A stretch of 5,450 bases of DNA, from positions 1 through 5,450 of the forward strand of contig MHDO01000084.1 of NCBI GenBank assembly GCA_001805005.1, written 5' to 3'. This stretch comes from Nitrospinae bacterium RIFCSPLOWO2_12_39_16 (GTDB taxonomy: Bacteria > Nitrospinota > Nitrospinia > UBA9942). The translations under genes and the position numbers were made by a program. The notes beneath the pieces were generated by a model. It was not told the origin of the DNA and made no database searches. It worked only from the letters and a program-made list of their open reading frames with translations. Position 1 is the stretch's first letter; every line of letters starts with the position of its first letter. Below, piece by piece: positions 5,215-5,450 of the stretch.

Positions 5215-5450
5215 ATGTCAGGTCATTCAAAATGGGCGTCAATCAAACATAAAAAGGGTGCCCTTGATGCGAAGAGGGGAAAGATATTCACAAAATTAAT
5301 AAAGGAAATTTCTGTAGCAGCGAGACTCGGAGGAGGAGACCCTGATGGGAATCCAAGACTCAGGACGGCTATCCTTGCAGCAAAGGCTGAGAATATGCCT
5401 AAGGATAACATTGACAGGGCTATAAAAAAGGGGACAGGAGAATTGGAAGG
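5215..5450 (+). CDS. yebC: YebC/TACO1-family protein, N-terminal part (cut by window edge)
   Basis: The first 78 codons and two bases of the next are present. The product opens MSGHSKWASIKHKKGALDAK, then RGKIFTKLIKEISVAARLGGGDP (residues 21-43 region) and NMPKDNIDRAIKKG, which is the YebC/PmpR N-terminal signature. The full family length is about 240-250 residues, so roughly two thirds lies beyond the window. Members were named as transcription regulators. More recent work on YebC and mitochondrial TACO1 places them at the ribosome, aiding translation of difficult stretches such as polyproline. The start is fixed by AGGAGGT (5204-5210) four bases before ATG. The gene is preceded by the 7-base inverted array, whose hairpin ends about 13 bases before the SD. 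In many bacteria ruvC/ruvA/ruvB follow yebC; that cannot be checked here. Confidence 0.95.
   Translation, partial: MSGHSKWASIKHKKGALDAKRGKIFTKLIKEISVAARLGGGDPDGNPRLRTAILAAKAENMPKDNIDRAIKKGTGELE

Overview
The window reads as AT-rich chromosomal DNA from a Gram-negative (diderm) bacterium. It encodes a lipobox protein and a signal-peptide beta-barrel protein of the UPF0164/PorV type ending in an aromatic residue. The combination of a subgroup-C PfkB kinase, a UPF0164-like barrel, a DtxR-FeoA regulator with a CPHG motif, a bacterial RMD1/DUF155 protein and YebC made me think of Nitrospirota or a neighbouring anaerobic lineage. That placement is inference from protein style, not a database result. 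All six larger genes lie on the + strand. No transposase, integrase, CRISPR array, tRNA or rRNA was seen.

Layout. 1-208: leader with a hairpin whose 3' arm can alternatively pair with the Shine-Dalgarno (SD) region of the first gene. 209-1117: PfkB-family sugar/nucleoside kinase. 1118-1319: a 202-base gap with a perfect TATAAT, a 10-codon mini-ORF behind a very strong SD, and a second 21-codon ORF starting two bases after its stop. 1320-2117: a secreted lipoprotein with EF-hand-like loops. 2154-3263: the outer-membrane barrel protein, 36 bases downstream and probably in the same transcript. 3324-3974: a DtxR-type metal regulator fused to a FeoA domain, with a shortened acidic recognition-helix region. 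4039-5121: a tail-anchored RMD1/DUF155-family protein. 5215-5450: the start of yebC, cut by the window edge.

The most unusual non-coding structure is in the two gaps flanking the RMD1-like gene. The upstream gap (3973-4036) is a degenerate array of eight 8-base units. The downstream gap (5117-5200) is a degenerate array of twelve 7-base units. In both, the second half carries the unit in inverted orientation, so each RNA could fold into a long hairpin, and each array begins inside the preceding stop codon.

Functional links. The lipoprotein and barrel look like an envelope pair. The RMD1-like gene next to yebC is notable because their eukaryotic relatives, RMND1 and TACO1, both act in mitochondrial translation. 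The adjacency may hint at a bacterial membrane/ribosome link, but this is a hypothesis.
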